Assembly (NCBI RefSeq): GCF_037893015.1
Contig: NC_133666.1
Span: 658,391,848 to 658,455,847 of the forward strand
Source: Macrotis lagotis
Lineage: Eukaryota; Chordata; Mammalia; Peramelemorphia; Peramelidae
Length of the DNA: 64,000 nucleotides
Reading direction: 5' to 3'
This document shows, piece after piece, positions 22,074 to 32,164 of this stretch. Numbering within the stretch: position 1 is the stretch's first letter; every line of letters begins with the position of its first letter. A program made the translations under genes and the position numbers. The notes under the pieces were generated by a model. It did no database searches. It worked only from the letters and a program-made list of their open reading frames with translations, and was not told the origin of the DNA.

Positions 22074-22254
22074 CAGCAGTATATTCTATTTTCTTTTATT
22101 TTCTTTCTTTTTTTTGCAGGGCAAAAATGGGGAATTAAGTAACTTGTCCAAGGTCACACAGCTAGGTAATTTTAAGTATCTGAGGCTGAATTTGAACTCA
22201 GATCCTCCAGGGCTGGCGCTCTATCCACTGCTGCCCCTGCAGCAGTATATTCTA
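22074..22254 (-). mobile_element. WSINE-like SINE (element 22089-22239)
   Basis: Shortened, diverged copy bounded by the exact 15-base repeat CAGCAGTATATTCTA (22074-22088 and 22240-22254). Confidence 0.92.
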
Positions 22255-22289
22255 AGGGACCCTGGCTCTTTCTGTTGACCCATTCTCTA

Positions 22290-22440
22290 TACCCTTATAA
22301 GGACCACCAGGTTTCTCCATCTGCCCTGCATCTGAAGTCTCCTATACGTGTTGTCTCCTCAATAAGAATATGAACTCTTTGAAAGCAGGTTTTCTATTTA
22401 TATTTCCTGACCCTGATACATCTTAAATACTTAAAAATTT
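22290..22440 (+). mobile_element. L2 LINE 3' end
   Basis: TTGTCTCCTCAATAAGAATA and TGAACTCTTTGAAAGCAGG match the L2 3' signature. Confidence 0.5.
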
Positions 22441-22510
22441 ACTTTTCAATTCCATTCCTTGCCTGTATGAACATGGATGCACAGAAGTGCATAAAAGAAT
22501 ATGGAAAGAG

Positions 22511-22666
22511 GGGGCAGCCAGGTGGCGCAGTGGATAGAGCACCGGCCCTGAAGTTAAGAGTACCTGAGTTCAAGTCTGACCTCAGACACTTAATAATTAC
22601 CTAGCTGTGTGGCCTTGGGCAAGCCAATTAACCCCATTGCCTTGCAAAAAAAAAACTAAAAAAAAA
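22511..22666 (+). mobile_element. WSINE-like SINE, first of a tandem pair
   Basis: Full-length copy after AGAATATGGAAAGAGG (22497-22512), followed by AGAATATGGGAAGAGG (22667-22682). Confidence 0.93.
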
Positions 22667-22681
22667 AGAATATGGGAAGAG

Positions 22682-22831
22682 GACAGCTAGGTGGTGTAGT
22701 GATAGAGCACCAGCCCTAGAGTCAGGAGGACCTGAGTTCAAATTCAGCTTCAGACAGTCAATAATCACCAAACTGTGTGACCTTGGGCAAGTCATTGAAC
22801 TCCATTGCCTTGCAACCCCTCCCCCCCAAAA
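22682..22831 (+). mobile_element. WSINE-like SINE, second of a tandem pair, older
   Basis: More diverged copy (GGTGTAGTGATAGAGCACCA; TTCAAATTCAGCTTCAGACA) that starts directly after the duplication of the first. A third AGAACATGGGTAT follows it. Confidence 0.85.
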
Positions 22832-23091
22832 AAGAACATGGGTATATTTTATATGTCCAGATGATATGTATCTGGCAAAAGGAAGAAGAAAGAAAGGGAA
22901 GAAGATTGTATAGGGCCATTGGGGCAAAAATGAGATTCTATGGCCAACGGCAGCTTCCTAGGATGTGTGGTGCCAACCTGAACTTTCTTAGACCTCATGG
23001 AGTTAGTGTGTATTCTTTAGTGCTTTGAGGGATCAGTAAGGCCTCCTCAGACTCTATAAGCTTGATTTGGGATGCCTGGGTTGCTTCCCAC

Positions 23092-23375
23092 CTGAGGATC
23101 GGAAAGTCCAGGCCTCATCATCATCAAAGTGGGTGTCTCCAGCAGTGTAGTGGTCTCCGGGAAAGAAGGCATGGGCCACAGTGCCCCCAGGGCCATCGAA
23201 GGGGTAGCCATCATTGTGGTCTGCCTTGGAGAAGTCGATCTGGATGTCAGCATTGCTACCAGCTACCTCGTGGAAGTTGAGTGGTGTGATGTCACTCCAC
23301 ACCTTCAGGGCATAGTACATGAGTGCTCGGACTGTGTCCCGGCCCAGTGAAGAATCCCGTGGGAATGTACGGACC
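23092..23375 (-). CDS. MMP17: MMP17 exon 4: N-terminal half of the catalytic domain
   Basis: This exon of 284 bases lies between acceptor ctccaatag and donor GTGGGAAG. It starts [20 protein letters not shown], continues [20 protein letters not shown], then [20 protein letters not shown] and [20 protein letters not shown], ending [11 protein letters not shown]. These segments hold the structural zinc ligands (His of DHND, His of VAHAFF, His of DTHF) and the calcium-binding Asp/Gly loops of the MMP fold. Compared with human it is almost unchanged, with Asn for Ala in GSNADI and DHY for HHH in the PGDHYTAG loop. The rest of the catalytic domain is in exon 5. Confidence 0.97.
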
Positions 23376-23689
23376 CTATTGGAGAGCAGAGAATGGTGAC
23401 ACCTGAATATACTTGGCCTGATCTGAGGCGTCCCCCTCTCACATAAGTTAGAGCCTAAATTCTCAGCAAAGGAGCTTTATTGTCTTGGGGCATAACAATT
23501 GTCCTCTCTTGGCTTTGCATCTTCTCCTTTTCTCTCTCCATCCCCATATTAGGAAGGGAATGTGAAGATTTCTAACTATCCACTTGTGGGAAGGGGATGC
23601 ACTGGAGGCAGTGGTTTCCCCTCACTAGGAACCTTGGTTAGTGTTGGATGATCACTTGTAAGCCATAGGATAAAGTGAATGAAGAAGCA

Positions 23690-24035
23690 GCAGGGTAAGG
23701 TGCACAGGACACTACATTTAACATCAGGAAAATTTGGGTTCAAATCTGGATTCAGATTCATACTAGGGACCTTGGGCAAGTCACTTAAAAATACATCATT
23801 GTTGGGGCGGCTAGGTGGTGCAGTGGACCCCATTTGCCTTGCAAAAAAACCCCCTAAAATACATCATTGTACCTCAGTACCCTTATCTGTAAAATGGAGG
23901 AAGGGACTGAGCTTGATAGTCTTTGAGATATTTTCTAGCTCTGAAATTTATCATTTATTCAGGAATTCTTGTTCAGCTACAGGTTGGACTAGACAACTTC
24001 TCCAGTCCCTTTCTAACTATAAGACTGTGACATAC
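23690..24035 (+). mobile_element. CORE-SINE interrupted by a 53-bp SINE remnant
   Basis: GGTTCAAATCTGGATTCAGA, GACCTTGGGCAAGTCACTTA and, after the insertion, ACCCTTATCTGTAAAATGG and GTTGGACTAGACAACTTC. Confidence 0.7.
23803..23855 (+). mobile_element. Internally deleted WSINE-like SINE, 53 bp
   Basis: The head GGGGCGGCTAGGTGG ... CAGTGGA is joined directly to the tail CCCCATTTGCCTTGC and an A-rich end; about 100 internal bases are absent. AAAAATACATCATTGT lies on the left (23787-23802) and AAAATACATCATTGT on the right (23856-23870), so this is a true insertion. Confidence 0.93.
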
Positions 24036-24071
24036 TTATTTCCTTTAAATACTTAGAGATCATAGATCCTA

Positions 24072-24290
24072 TGGGGCAACCAGATGATGAGGTAGATAGG
24101 GCACTGGGCCCAGAATCAGGAAGATCTGAGTTCATAATTCTGGGTAAGTCACTTCACCCTGTTTGCCTCATTTTCCTCAACTGTAAAATGAGCTGGAGAA
24201 GGAAATGGCAAACCATTCTAGTATCCCTGCCAAGAAAACCCAAATGGAGTCACAAAGAGTCAGACACAACTAAAATGACAGAACAATATC
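24072..24290 (+). mobile_element. MAR1-type SINE
   Basis: GTTTGCCTCATTTTCCTCAA, GAGAAGGAAATGGCAAACCA and GGAGTCACAAAGAGTCAGAC in order, with a short A-rich end. Confidence 0.88.
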
Positions 24291-24294
24291 AAAA

Positions 24295-24440
24295 GATTTA
24301 TAGTGATGGACCTTTAAATATCATCCAGTCTAAAATCACTTGAGGAAACTGAGGCCCAAAGAGGTTTGATGACTTGTCCAAAGTCAAATTGGTAGTAAGA
24401 AGTAGAGGGAGGATCTGAACTCAGATCTTCTGACTCTAAA
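24295..24440 (-). mobile_element. CORE-SINE (THER1/MIR3-like)
   Basis: TTGAGGAAACTGAGGCCCAA, GACTTGTCCAAAGTC and GAACTCAGATCTTCTGACTC. Confidence 0.65.
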
Positions 24441-24469
24441 TTGAAGTATAATAAAACATTATACAACAT

Positions 24470-24735
24470 TTCTCAAGTTGTACTGTGGATGGAATTAGGA
24501 ATAATAGGAAGAAACTTCAAATGTCAGGAAATACTTCCTGCCCCTTGGAACTGCCCCCAAGCAGAGGGGGACACCTCTGGAGAAAGTGAATTCCCATTCT
24601 CTGGAAGTCTTCCACTAGAGGCTGGATGAGCTCTCATAAGGGAAGATGGTGGAAGGGATTCATATTCAAGGGCAGTTTGCCCTGAACCACGGCTGAGGTG
24701 TCTTTCAGCTCTGAAATATTGTGATTATGAGACAG
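24470..24735 (+). mobile_element. CR1/L3 LINE 3' end
   Basis: TGTCAGGAAATACTTCCTGC, CTGGAAGTCTTCCACTAGAG, GCTGGATGAGCTCTCATAAG match the conserved CR1-clade end. Confidence 0.6.
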
Positions 24736-24944
24736 AAATTTCTAGATGCCAAAATGCCACCAAAAGCCTCATCTTCATCTAACGTATGTGTGGCAGGGAC
24801 AGCGGAAGGTATCAGGGGATCAGGGTCTGTAAGAGAAGTAGAAGAGGATCCTAGAGAAGCTCCATCAATTAGATTCAAGAGAAAAATGATTTTTTTAGTT
24901 TTATAAAATCAAAATGATCTATTTTACATTCCATAATGTAATAA

Positions 24945-25129
24945 TAATAATACCTGGTGATAGACTGGTTGATAAATATTGATTGGCAAGCCTTCCAACA
25001 CTAAGACTGTGGGATTCTGTTTCTGTTTTTGTATCTTATCTCCTGCCTTTGGGCAAGAATCCATTGCATCTAAACTGTATCTTCCCTGATATGCAAATAT
25101 AACTTGCATAATGATCTCTGACTATAAAA
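24945..25129 (-). repeat. 180-bp unit, inverted copy A
   Basis: Read on the minus strand this segment is about 96% identical to 27024-27207 (7 differences by eye over about 181 bases). It runs from TTTTATAGTCAGAGATCATT to the GGTATTA end. I do not recognise the family. The shared 60-codon open frame is probably incidental. Confidence 0.9.
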
Positions 25130-25134
25130 CTATA

Positions 25135-25275
25135 AAACATTCTATTTACAATGTTTGGTTGTAAATTCTTCCCTTACTTACATCAGATTGCTTACTACCT
25201 CAGGGATGGGAGAGGGGAAGACAGAGAAGGAGTGATAGAAATTGGAATTCAAAATTTAAAAAAATATTTGTTTTG
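25135..25275 (+). mobile_element. L1 3' end remnant
   Basis: TACATCAGATTGCTTACTAC, then GATGGGAGAGGGGAAG, AATTGGAATTCAAAATTTAA: the usual L1 3' end order. Confidence 0.5.
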
Positions 25276-25634
25276 GGGGCAAAGATAAACTAATATTTAA
25301 ATATTATTTAAAAAATCAAAAAAGAGAATGATGATTTCTTCTATAGTCATCTATATTAGTCTGGGTATAAGTACAGGGAGAAGTAAGTGCTTTCTTGGGC
25401 TATGACTGAGGTTTCATAGGGTTGTTCATTTAGTTGACCTGGGGGTTAAGTGGCAGAGCATGATTTGAACCCAGATCCTCTGACTCCAAATTCAATGTTC
25501 TTTACATTGTACTCTGTTATTTGGGCAATGAAAGAGAATCCATCCCTCTTCTAATAAGGGGAACCGTTGACCTCCTGAGGCAGAACATTCCATTAGGCCA
25601 TAGCAATCAAAGACTCCTCTGACTTTCCAGTCCA

Positions 25635-25805
25635 AAACACTCCTCCCTGCCATCACTCTCTTATATATGGATGTCCTCTCCTATTAGAATGTAAGCTCTC
25701 TGAGGGCAGGGACTGTCTCGCTTGCTTGTGTTTTCCTACTCAGGGTCTAGGAACAGTGTCTGCTACATGTTGTGTTTAATAAATGCTTATTCATTCATTG
25801 TCTTC
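25635..25805 (+). mobile_element. L2 LINE 3' end
   Basis: ATTAGAATGTAAGCTCTCTG, AGGGCAGGGACTGTCTCG and AATAAATGCTTATTCATTC. Confidence 0.8.
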
Positions 25806-25809
25806 CTAG

Positions 25810-25990
25810 AAGGATCATAGGGTTAGAGTTGCAGGAGACCTTTGAGGTCCCTTCAATTCAATACTCCTTATTTTATAGTTGAGAAAATTGAAGAGCAGAG
25901 AAGTCAGGTAATTCTCCCCAGGTCACACAAGATAGTAAATGGCAGTGTCAGAATTTGAACTCAGGTTCAGTCCTCTTTCTCCTGACCAAA
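25810..25990 (-). mobile_element. CORE-SINE (THER1/MIR3-like)
   Basis: GGATCATAGGGTTAGAGTTG, GAGACCTTTGAGGTCCC and TTTGAACTCAGGTTCAGTCC. Confidence 0.7.
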
Positions 25991-25994
25991 GAGG

Positions 25995-26890
25995 TTTAGT
26001 TTCCTTAGGTGCTGGCTGTGGTTTTTTTCTGTCTTGGAAAAATGCTCTAAGATTCTAGTCCAATTCTCCTATTGTTCAGACCATTTAAAAGCAAGTTAGT
26101 GGCCCAGCTGGGACATGCTCTGAATCCAGCGCTGTGCCTACTACTCCAGGCTCCCTCCACAGAACAGATCTCCCCTGATCCAGAGACCAGTCAGGTTCCT
26201 ATTCTATCAGAGGCCCCTTCCCCCTTCAGGAACTGAGTCTCCTGCAGGTGGGAAGGGAATCAGGCCCAGTCTTAATAAGCTCCTTCCTGACACCTTTGGA
26301 TGACTGCCTGCTCCATCCCTTCTCTGGCTTTCATTCAAAGTATTCCATTTCCAGATTAATTTAATGCAGCTTCACCTAATGAATGTGTTGGCTTCCAAAG
26401 GTCTCAGCCAGGTCTGTGTAGTCATCATTTGGCAGATACTGTGGGAGAGACGGGGCCTGAGGGAGCCTAGGCTGGGAAGCCAGGTATCTTCAAAGGTCTG
26501 AGGCCTGAGGAGACACTCAGAGGAAAACGGCCTCAAGGGTTAGATTGACTCTCAAGACTGGCTACAAAGGGTTGGACAACGCTGTTGCTGGGTCCTAAGG
26601 AAGGAAATAATGAGATATGTGGCCTTGATGAGTTTATTCCAGACCAGGCTGGACTTGTCTTCTAAGAAAAGGCTGCAGAAGAGGGGGACTGGAAGACATC
26701 TGGGTTCTCCCTTCCTCTTCCCCCTTCTCCTTTCTCTTGTCCCAACTGAAACCATATTCTCTAAGTGTGTATTAACTTAACTTCTTCCTGTCCCAAGTCA
26801 CCAAAGGAAAAAACTAGGTCCACATACTCCAAACCAAATTTCACCTGCCCCCAATATCTCTTAATCAATTAATTACTATAGACATAAGAA
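25995..26890. other. Mostly unique intron 3 sequence
   Basis: No repeat family is clear over most of this stretch. 26330-26420 has a smooth, non-repetitive composition (ATTTAATGCAGCTTCACCTA; AATGAATGTGTTGGCTTCC) of the sort often conserved among mammals; that is a guess from appearance. Confidence 0.3.
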
Positions 26891-26897
26891 GTTGCCC

Positions 26898-26958
26898 TAC
26901 GCACACACACGTGCACACATACACACACACATACACACACACAAACACACATACACCC
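26898..26958. repeat. Imperfect (CA)n
   Basis: CA-rich run with ATA and CCCCCC breaks. Confidence 0.85.
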
Positions 26959-27023
26959 CCCCCACACACAACCACCCCTCACTCGTTCATTCATTCAACC
27001 AACTAACCAACATTTATTAAGAT

Positions 27024-27207
27024 TTTTATAGTCAGAGATCATTATGCAAGTTATATTTGGGTATCAGGGAAGATACAGTTTAGATGCAATGGATTCTTGC
27101 CCAAAGGCAGGAGATAAGATACAAAAACAGAAACAGAATCCCAGAGTCTTAGTGTTGGAAGGATTGCCAATCAATATCTATCAACTAGTCTATCACCAAG
27201 TATTAAT
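27024..27207 (+). repeat. 180-bp unit, inverted copy B (inserted in a repeat)
   Basis: This is the partner of 24945-25129 in opposite orientation. It interrupts a common repeat: ACCAACATTTATTAAG lies before it and TTGCTCTGGGCCAGGTTCTG ... GGGGATACAAAGGC after it. TATTAA is present at both borders (near 27014 and at 27201), consistent with a short target duplication. Copy B is therefore the derived insertion. Confidence 0.85.
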
Positions 27208-27324
27208 TACAGGCTTGCTCTGGGCCAGGTTCTGGTGCCAGAGGGTGGGGATACAAAGGCAAAGGTGAAATAGTCCTCAATTTTATCATTCAGCCTTTAC
27301 CTGAAAGCCTCTAACAGTAATAGG

Positions 27325-27570
27325 AAGGTAGATGGATCGGTGAATAAAGCACTGGACTTGAGTTAGGAAGATGTGAATTTAAATTTGGCTATGTCACTCT
27401 CAGCAAGTCACTTAATTTCTGTTTGCTTCAAATGTAAAATGGGGGTAATAAGAGTAGCACCCACCTCTCAGGGTTGTTAACTTCTGTCTGCCTCAGTTGT
27501 TTCATGGAAGTAATAATAGCAGCATCTACCTCTCAAGGTGGGTGAGAAGATGAAATAAGATAATATTTGT
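27325..27570 (+). mobile_element. CORE-SINE (MIR type), partly duplicated
   Basis: AAGCACTGGACTTGAGTTAG, AAATGTAAAATGGGGGTAAT, then a second TCTGCCTCAGTTGTTTCATG with ACCTCTCAAGGTGGGTGAG. Confidence 0.6.
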
Positions 27571-27577
27571 AAATTGT

Positions 27578-27815
27578 TTTTGTTACTCAGTTGTAGCCAA
27601 CTCTCTGTGACCCCATTTGGGATTTTCTTGGCAAAGATACTAAGTGGTTTGCCATCTCCTTCTCATTTTACAGATAAGGAAACTGAGGCAAATAGGATTC
27701 AGTGACTTGCCCAAGATCACACAGTTAGTATGTATCTGAGAATGGATTTGAACTTGTCTTCCTCACTCCACACCCAGTTCTCTATCCACTGAACCACCTG
27801 ATTGCTCTTAATATT
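27578..27815 (-). mobile_element. MAR1-type SINE
   Basis: CTCTGTGACCCCATTTGGGA, TTCTTGGCAAAGATACTAAG, AAGGAAACTGAGGCAAATAG and a tRNA-like head in reverse. Confidence 0.88.
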
Positions 27816-28214
27816 TATAAAGCACTTTGTAAACCTTAAAATGTTTTCTAAATGCTAGCTGCTAATGGGAAGGCACTCTGAGACCATTCATTCATTTTGG
27901 GTAGCTCTTATCATTAGGAAGAATTGGCATCAAAGCTAAATTTGGCTTTGGGTCCCTTCCCTTCCTTGGGGCTCCTAGTTGGCCTTCTGTGACCAAGCAG
28001 AACAGGTCCAAGTCTTCCTCTATGGAACAGTTTTCAAATTTTAGAGGACAGATATGAATTCTGCCCTCTCTACCTCCACCCCACTTATCTTTTTAATAGG
28101 AATCACTGAATTAAAAAAAAACAAACAAGCTGATTAAGGGCTTACTATATTACAGACACAGTATGGAGAAAATAAGGCAGGAGATGAGTCCTGCCCACAA
28201 GTAGCTTACATTCT

Positions 28215-28368
28215 TTTTTTTTCTTTCTTTTTTTCAAGGCAATGGGGTTAAGTGGTTTGCCCAAGGCCACACAGCTAGGTCATTATTAAGTGTCTGAGGT
28301 CGGATTTGAACCCAGGTACTCCTGACTCCAGGGCTGGTGCTCTATTCACTGCACCACCTAGCCGCCCT
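28215..28368 (-). mobile_element. WSINE-like SINE
   Basis: Full-length reverse copy flanked by GTAGCTTACATTCT (28201-28214 and 28369-28382). Confidence 0.95.
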
Positions 28369-28429
28369 GTAGCTTACATTCTAATAGGGAATAGAAACAG
28401 CTATTCCAATAAGATCATTTATTCAGACC

Positions 28430-28570
28430 TGTCAGAGATTCCAGAGGCCATCTAGTCCAGCCCCCCTTATTTTATAGCCAAAGGAACTGAGAACCAAGGT
28501 CAGGCAGAGTATAAGGTAGGGTTTGAAGCTAGAACTTCAGATTCCAGAATTAGCTTTCTGCTCTACTACC
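28430..28570 (-). mobile_element. CORE-SINE (THER1/MIR3-like)
   Basis: AGAGGCCATCTAGTCCAGCC and TTTATAGCCAAAGGAACTGA, reverse orientation. Confidence 0.55.
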
Positions 28571-28719
28571 AAAAAGAATCAGAAGAGGGTGGTATTTGTA
28601 AAGTCAATGGTGAGAGGATATTTGGTCTGGTGGGTTGTCAACAGGGCCCCAGATTGCAGAGAAAAGAATAGACTAAAAAAATTGGATTTGTTGGTTGGGT
28701 CACTGTGACTTTTGCGAGA

Positions 28720-29180
28720 TCAGTTTCAATACAATGGTGGGCCTGGAAGTTTGACTTTGATGGGATGAGGAGAAAATGGATAGTGAGGATGAAGAGGTGT
28801 CAGGTGTAGACAACCTTTCCAAAAATTTTCTGAGTAAAGGGAAGTTAATTGGATGGGATCAAGGCAAGTTATTTTTTTAAAGGACTGGAGAAACCTCAGC
28901 ATGTTTGTATGCAGAAGGGAAGGAAGCAGTGGAGAGACTGAATATCCTGAAGGAGAGGAGTTGATTGATGGAGCAAGTTACTAAAAGAGGGAGGGAGGGA
29001 GATCAAGGTTACAAAGCAGAGATAGCAGTCTTGGTGAAAAATGTCTTATTTTGTGACTGGGAGGAAGGAAGAGAGAAGGGTTGATGAGGCTGAGAAGATT
29101 GGAGGGATGGAAGAAAAGGTTGAGGGAAATGGATGACCTCAGGATGAGATGGGGACAATTGCTCTAAGGGTTTGGTGGTG
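28720..29180. other. Purine-rich intron stretch
   Basis: GA-rich and GGTG-rich text with no recognised repeat family or exon; possibly an old repeat. Confidence 0.3.
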
Positions 29181-29284
29181 GAGGCTTTGAAGAAAGAGAT
29201 GCTCAGAGTAGGATAAACACGTACCCACAGACGTGTACATTTGGGACACATAACAACAATGATATAATGATGACGATAAATGAC

Positions 29285-29545
29285 AATTAGCATTTCTGTA
29301 TCACCTACTATGTGCCAGTCACTCTTCTAATTACTTTACAGACAACATCAAATTTGATCCTTATAACAATTATGGGAAGTGGGTGCTATTATTATTCCTT
29401 AATAGTTTTACAGATGAGGAAACTGAGGCAAACAAAAGTTAAATCACTTGTCCAGGGTCACCAGTATTTGAAGCTGGATTTGAACTCAGGTCTTCTTGAT
29501 CTCAGGTTTAGAGTTCTATCCATTGCACCATCTAGTTATATTCCT
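29285..29545 (-). mobile_element. CORE-SINE (MIR type)
   Basis: ATCACCTACTATGTGCCAGT, GATGAGGAAACTGAGGCAAA and GATTTGAACTCAGGTCTTCT. Confidence 0.7.
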
Positions 29546-29555
29546 ATATGATTTC

Positions 29556-29705
29556 TCTCTCATCATATTCAACTGAGATCAATGTATAGCATGGAAACAA
29601 TGTAAAGACTAACAGAATGCTTCTGTGGGGGGTAGGAGGAGGGAAGCAAGAATGGGGGGGGAAATTGTAAAACTCAAAATAAATAAAATCTTTCTAAAAA
29701 AAAAA
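29556..29705 (+). mobile_element. L1 3' end, strongly truncated
   Basis: CATGGAAACAATGTAAAGAC and AATTGTAAAACTCAAAATAA plus A-tail match the last 150 bases of the L1 at 8694-9619. Confidence 0.85.
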
Positions 29706-29892
29706 AGAATATGTATTCCACAGAGAAACCCAGATACCTCCAGCCTCCAGATGTGAGTGGCCCTGGAGGGCAGTGGGGACTCTGAAAGACCAAACTTACC
29801 ACTATCCATGTCAGCCTGCTGGGGCTTAGACTCCCTTCCTTGGGGAAGGGGCAGGCAAGGAGGGGTCCAGGCTGGCATCAGGATGCACATAC

Positions 29893-30019
29893 CTCCAGGA
29901 CAGATTTCTCTTGTTCCATTTGGTTAGGGAGGGGGTGTTCCGCTTCCTTCGAGCCCCAGGTATAGGCAGGTCTGGCAGTGAACAGCGTGGTGTCTTCATC
30001 AGCTGTAGGGTGGCCTCAT
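29893..30019 (-). CDS. MMP17: MMP17 exon 3: cysteine switch and furin site
   Basis: This exon of 127 bases begins after acceptor tccaaatag and ends at donor GTATGTGC. It reads DEATLQLMKTPRCSLPDLP, IPGARRKRNTPS, LTKWNKRNLSWR. PRCSLPD is the cysteine switch whose Cys holds the catalytic zinc in the latent enzyme; human MMP17 has the same residues instead of the commoner PRCGVPD. RRKR is the furin-type activation site (RRRR in human) where the propeptide is cut inside the secretory pathway. KWNKRNLSWR begins the mature catalytic domain. The split Asp (G|AT) and Arg (AG|G) codons agree with exons 2 and 4. Confidence 0.96.
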
Positions 30020-30429
30020 CTATTTGGAAGGCAGTGGGGAGGGGAGCTCAGGAGTCAGGAGCCCAGGCCGTCCCTTGGTTCCCCAGCTGGCTCGTTCCAT
30101 CCCGTGTGACCTTGCTCTTGGCTCATGGTTCTTTTTCCCATTCCTGAGCACTCTCCCTCTATCCTAGAGGAGATTCCAATATTCCACCCCTTTCCCTTGC
30201 CCATCTAGGGTTGATGTGACTGGCTGGCATATGTGTGTCTAAACTAGCCCTGAGAACAGCAGTCCTGAACTTAGGGCAACAGGGGGTTAGCCTAGAGAAT
30301 CCTGCTCTCCATTTTTCCAAGAGTACAACTGGGGAGTTTCACCAGCCCTGTCTGTTCAGACTGGGGTGAGAGAAGAACTGTTATCAAAGACTCCTGCCTC
30401 TCAAGGGACCTTAGGGACACTCTGGTCCA

Positions 30430-30740
30430 ATTCCCTCATTTTATAGGGGAGGTAAGTGAGACTTGCTCAGAGTCATATAGATCAGAGCTAACAGAGTTGG
30501 GATTTGAACTCTGATCCTCTGAATGAAAAGAAAACCAACATTTCTAGAGTACTTTAAAGTTTGCAAATAGATGAATTCCCATCAATCAGTGAGTAAGGTT
30601 CTCTAGGTATTTTAAAGAAAAAAGAAACTAGGGACTAAGACATTAAGTGACTTGTCCAAGGTCGCTCAAAAAGTCAGTGGTGGGATTTGAACTCAGGTCT
30701 TCTTGACCCCAGGTCCAAGCCTTCCATCCATCATGTCAAG
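30430..30740 (-). mobile_element. CORE-SINE fragments
   Basis: CCCTCATTTTATAGGGGAGG, GATTTGAACTCTGATCCTCT, then CATTAAGTGACTTGTCCAAG and TTTGAACTCAGGTCTTCTTG. Confidence 0.55.
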
Positions 30741-30889
30741 TTGCCCCACCTAGAATCAATTCTACCTCATAGGAGTAGCTCGTGGAAAGCAGGGCCTACT
30801 GCCCCGAAGGCTGACTCCCCCTTTGTCCACATCTCTGCCCCCCCTCTTTCTAGTTCCCGGCCTTCTGCTTCCTAGAATCACCCCAGATT

Positions 30890-31060
30890 TTGGAGGAAGA
30901 TCAAAGCCAAGCAGGGTTTGGAGTTCATTCTGCGCATTTATGGCAATCATTTCCTAAAGATCTATTGCAAGAGAATATTAACAGAGCCTACTGGAATGCA
31001 ACTTTTAAAGCAAATTAATTAAAAGATACAATTTACAAGGATGAGGGTAATGAACTTTTT
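30890..31060. other. Candidate conserved non-coding element in intron 2
   Basis: Unique, AT-balanced text without repeat hallmarks. It holds AGATCAAAG (30898-30906; TCF/LEF-like) and CAAATTAATTAAAAG. Conservation is guessed, not measured. Confidence 0.3.
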
Positions 31061-31249
31061 CCCTCTCTCATCTTTACAAAACCCAACAGCAAACAGGAGG
31101 CAGTGAACCATGACTAGAGCTGCTCCTCCTGGAACTTAGGATAAGTTTGGAAGGAAAAGAAAGAGATTTAATTAGGAATGTGCTGAGCTCCCAGATCCAG
31201 GGATAGAATGGGTCAAGCATCAAAATCTGTGGGTGTAAGAACAGACTCC

Positions 31250-31690
31250 TAGATTTACAGCTAGAAGGGACCTTATGGATCATCTAGTCCAGTCCCCTTA
31301 TTTTACAGAGGAAACAGAGGCACATAAAGGTCACAATCATAATAATGAATAGTTAGCCTTTGTATAGAGCTTTTAGGTTTGCAAATTGTGTTAGTAATGT
31401 AATATTTTATCTTTGGCAACGAATCATGGGAAGTAGATTTTATTATTATCATTCTCATGCTATAGTTGGGAAAACTGAGGCAGACAGAGGTGAAGTGACT
31501 TGCCCAGGGTCATAAAACTAAGATTTCATTTGATCTTCACAACAGCCATGGGAGGTAGATGCTCCTATTGTTTCTGTTTTACAGATGAGAAAACTTGGGC
31601 AAACAGAGGTGTCCAGGGTCATACAACTAACTAGTAAGTGTCTGAAGTTGGATTTAAACTCAGGACATCCTGAATGAGCCCCAAATTTCT
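31250..31690 (-). mobile_element. Three CORE-SINE pieces in series
   Basis: GGACCTTATGGATCATCTAG (31270), GGGAAAACTGAGGCAGACAG (31468) and CATGGGAGGTAGATGCTCCT (31548) start three partial reverse copies. Confidence 0.55.
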
Positions 31691-31789
31691 TCACCTTCTG
31701 GCTAAATAGCAGATTTATAATTGGAAGGAACCTGAAGTCACTGAATCCAACCTTTCTTATTAACAGAGAATGAAATTAAGGTTCAAGAA

Positions 31790-32115
31790 ACTGCAAGGTA
31801 GTACAGTGGAAAGAGTACCAACCCTGGAGTCAGCAGGATCTGAATTCAAATCTTGTTTCAGTCACTTACTATCTGTGGGACTCCAGGCAAGTCACTTAAT
31901 CCAGATTGTGTCCCTGTCTTCCCCAAATCAAGGCTCACAGAGGTCATGGAAACATTTAAAGTTGGAGAAGATTTCAACGGTCATTCCTTCTCATTTTACA
32001 GAAACTGGAAGTTGAGGCCCAAAGAAGTGATATGACTCCCTTGGTGGTTACCTAGGAAGTATGTGGTCAAAGTGGGATTCAAACTCAAGTCTCATCAGTC
32101 TAAAGTCAGTGACAC
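31790..32115. mobile_element. CORE-SINE fragments, opposed
   Basis: A plus copy (ACCAACCCTGGAGTCAGCAG; TGGGACTCCAGGCAAGTCAC) meets a reverse fragment (CATTTTACAGAAACTGG ... GGGATTCAAACTCAAGTCT). Confidence 0.5.
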
Positions 32116-32164
32116 CAAAATGTAGCATGTGATCCACAGGGGACTGGCTTCCCTCTAACTTCTT

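Noticed and set aside
26898-27010. CRISPR-like short repeats
   Set aside because: Plain CA-rich microsatellite with no spacer structure.
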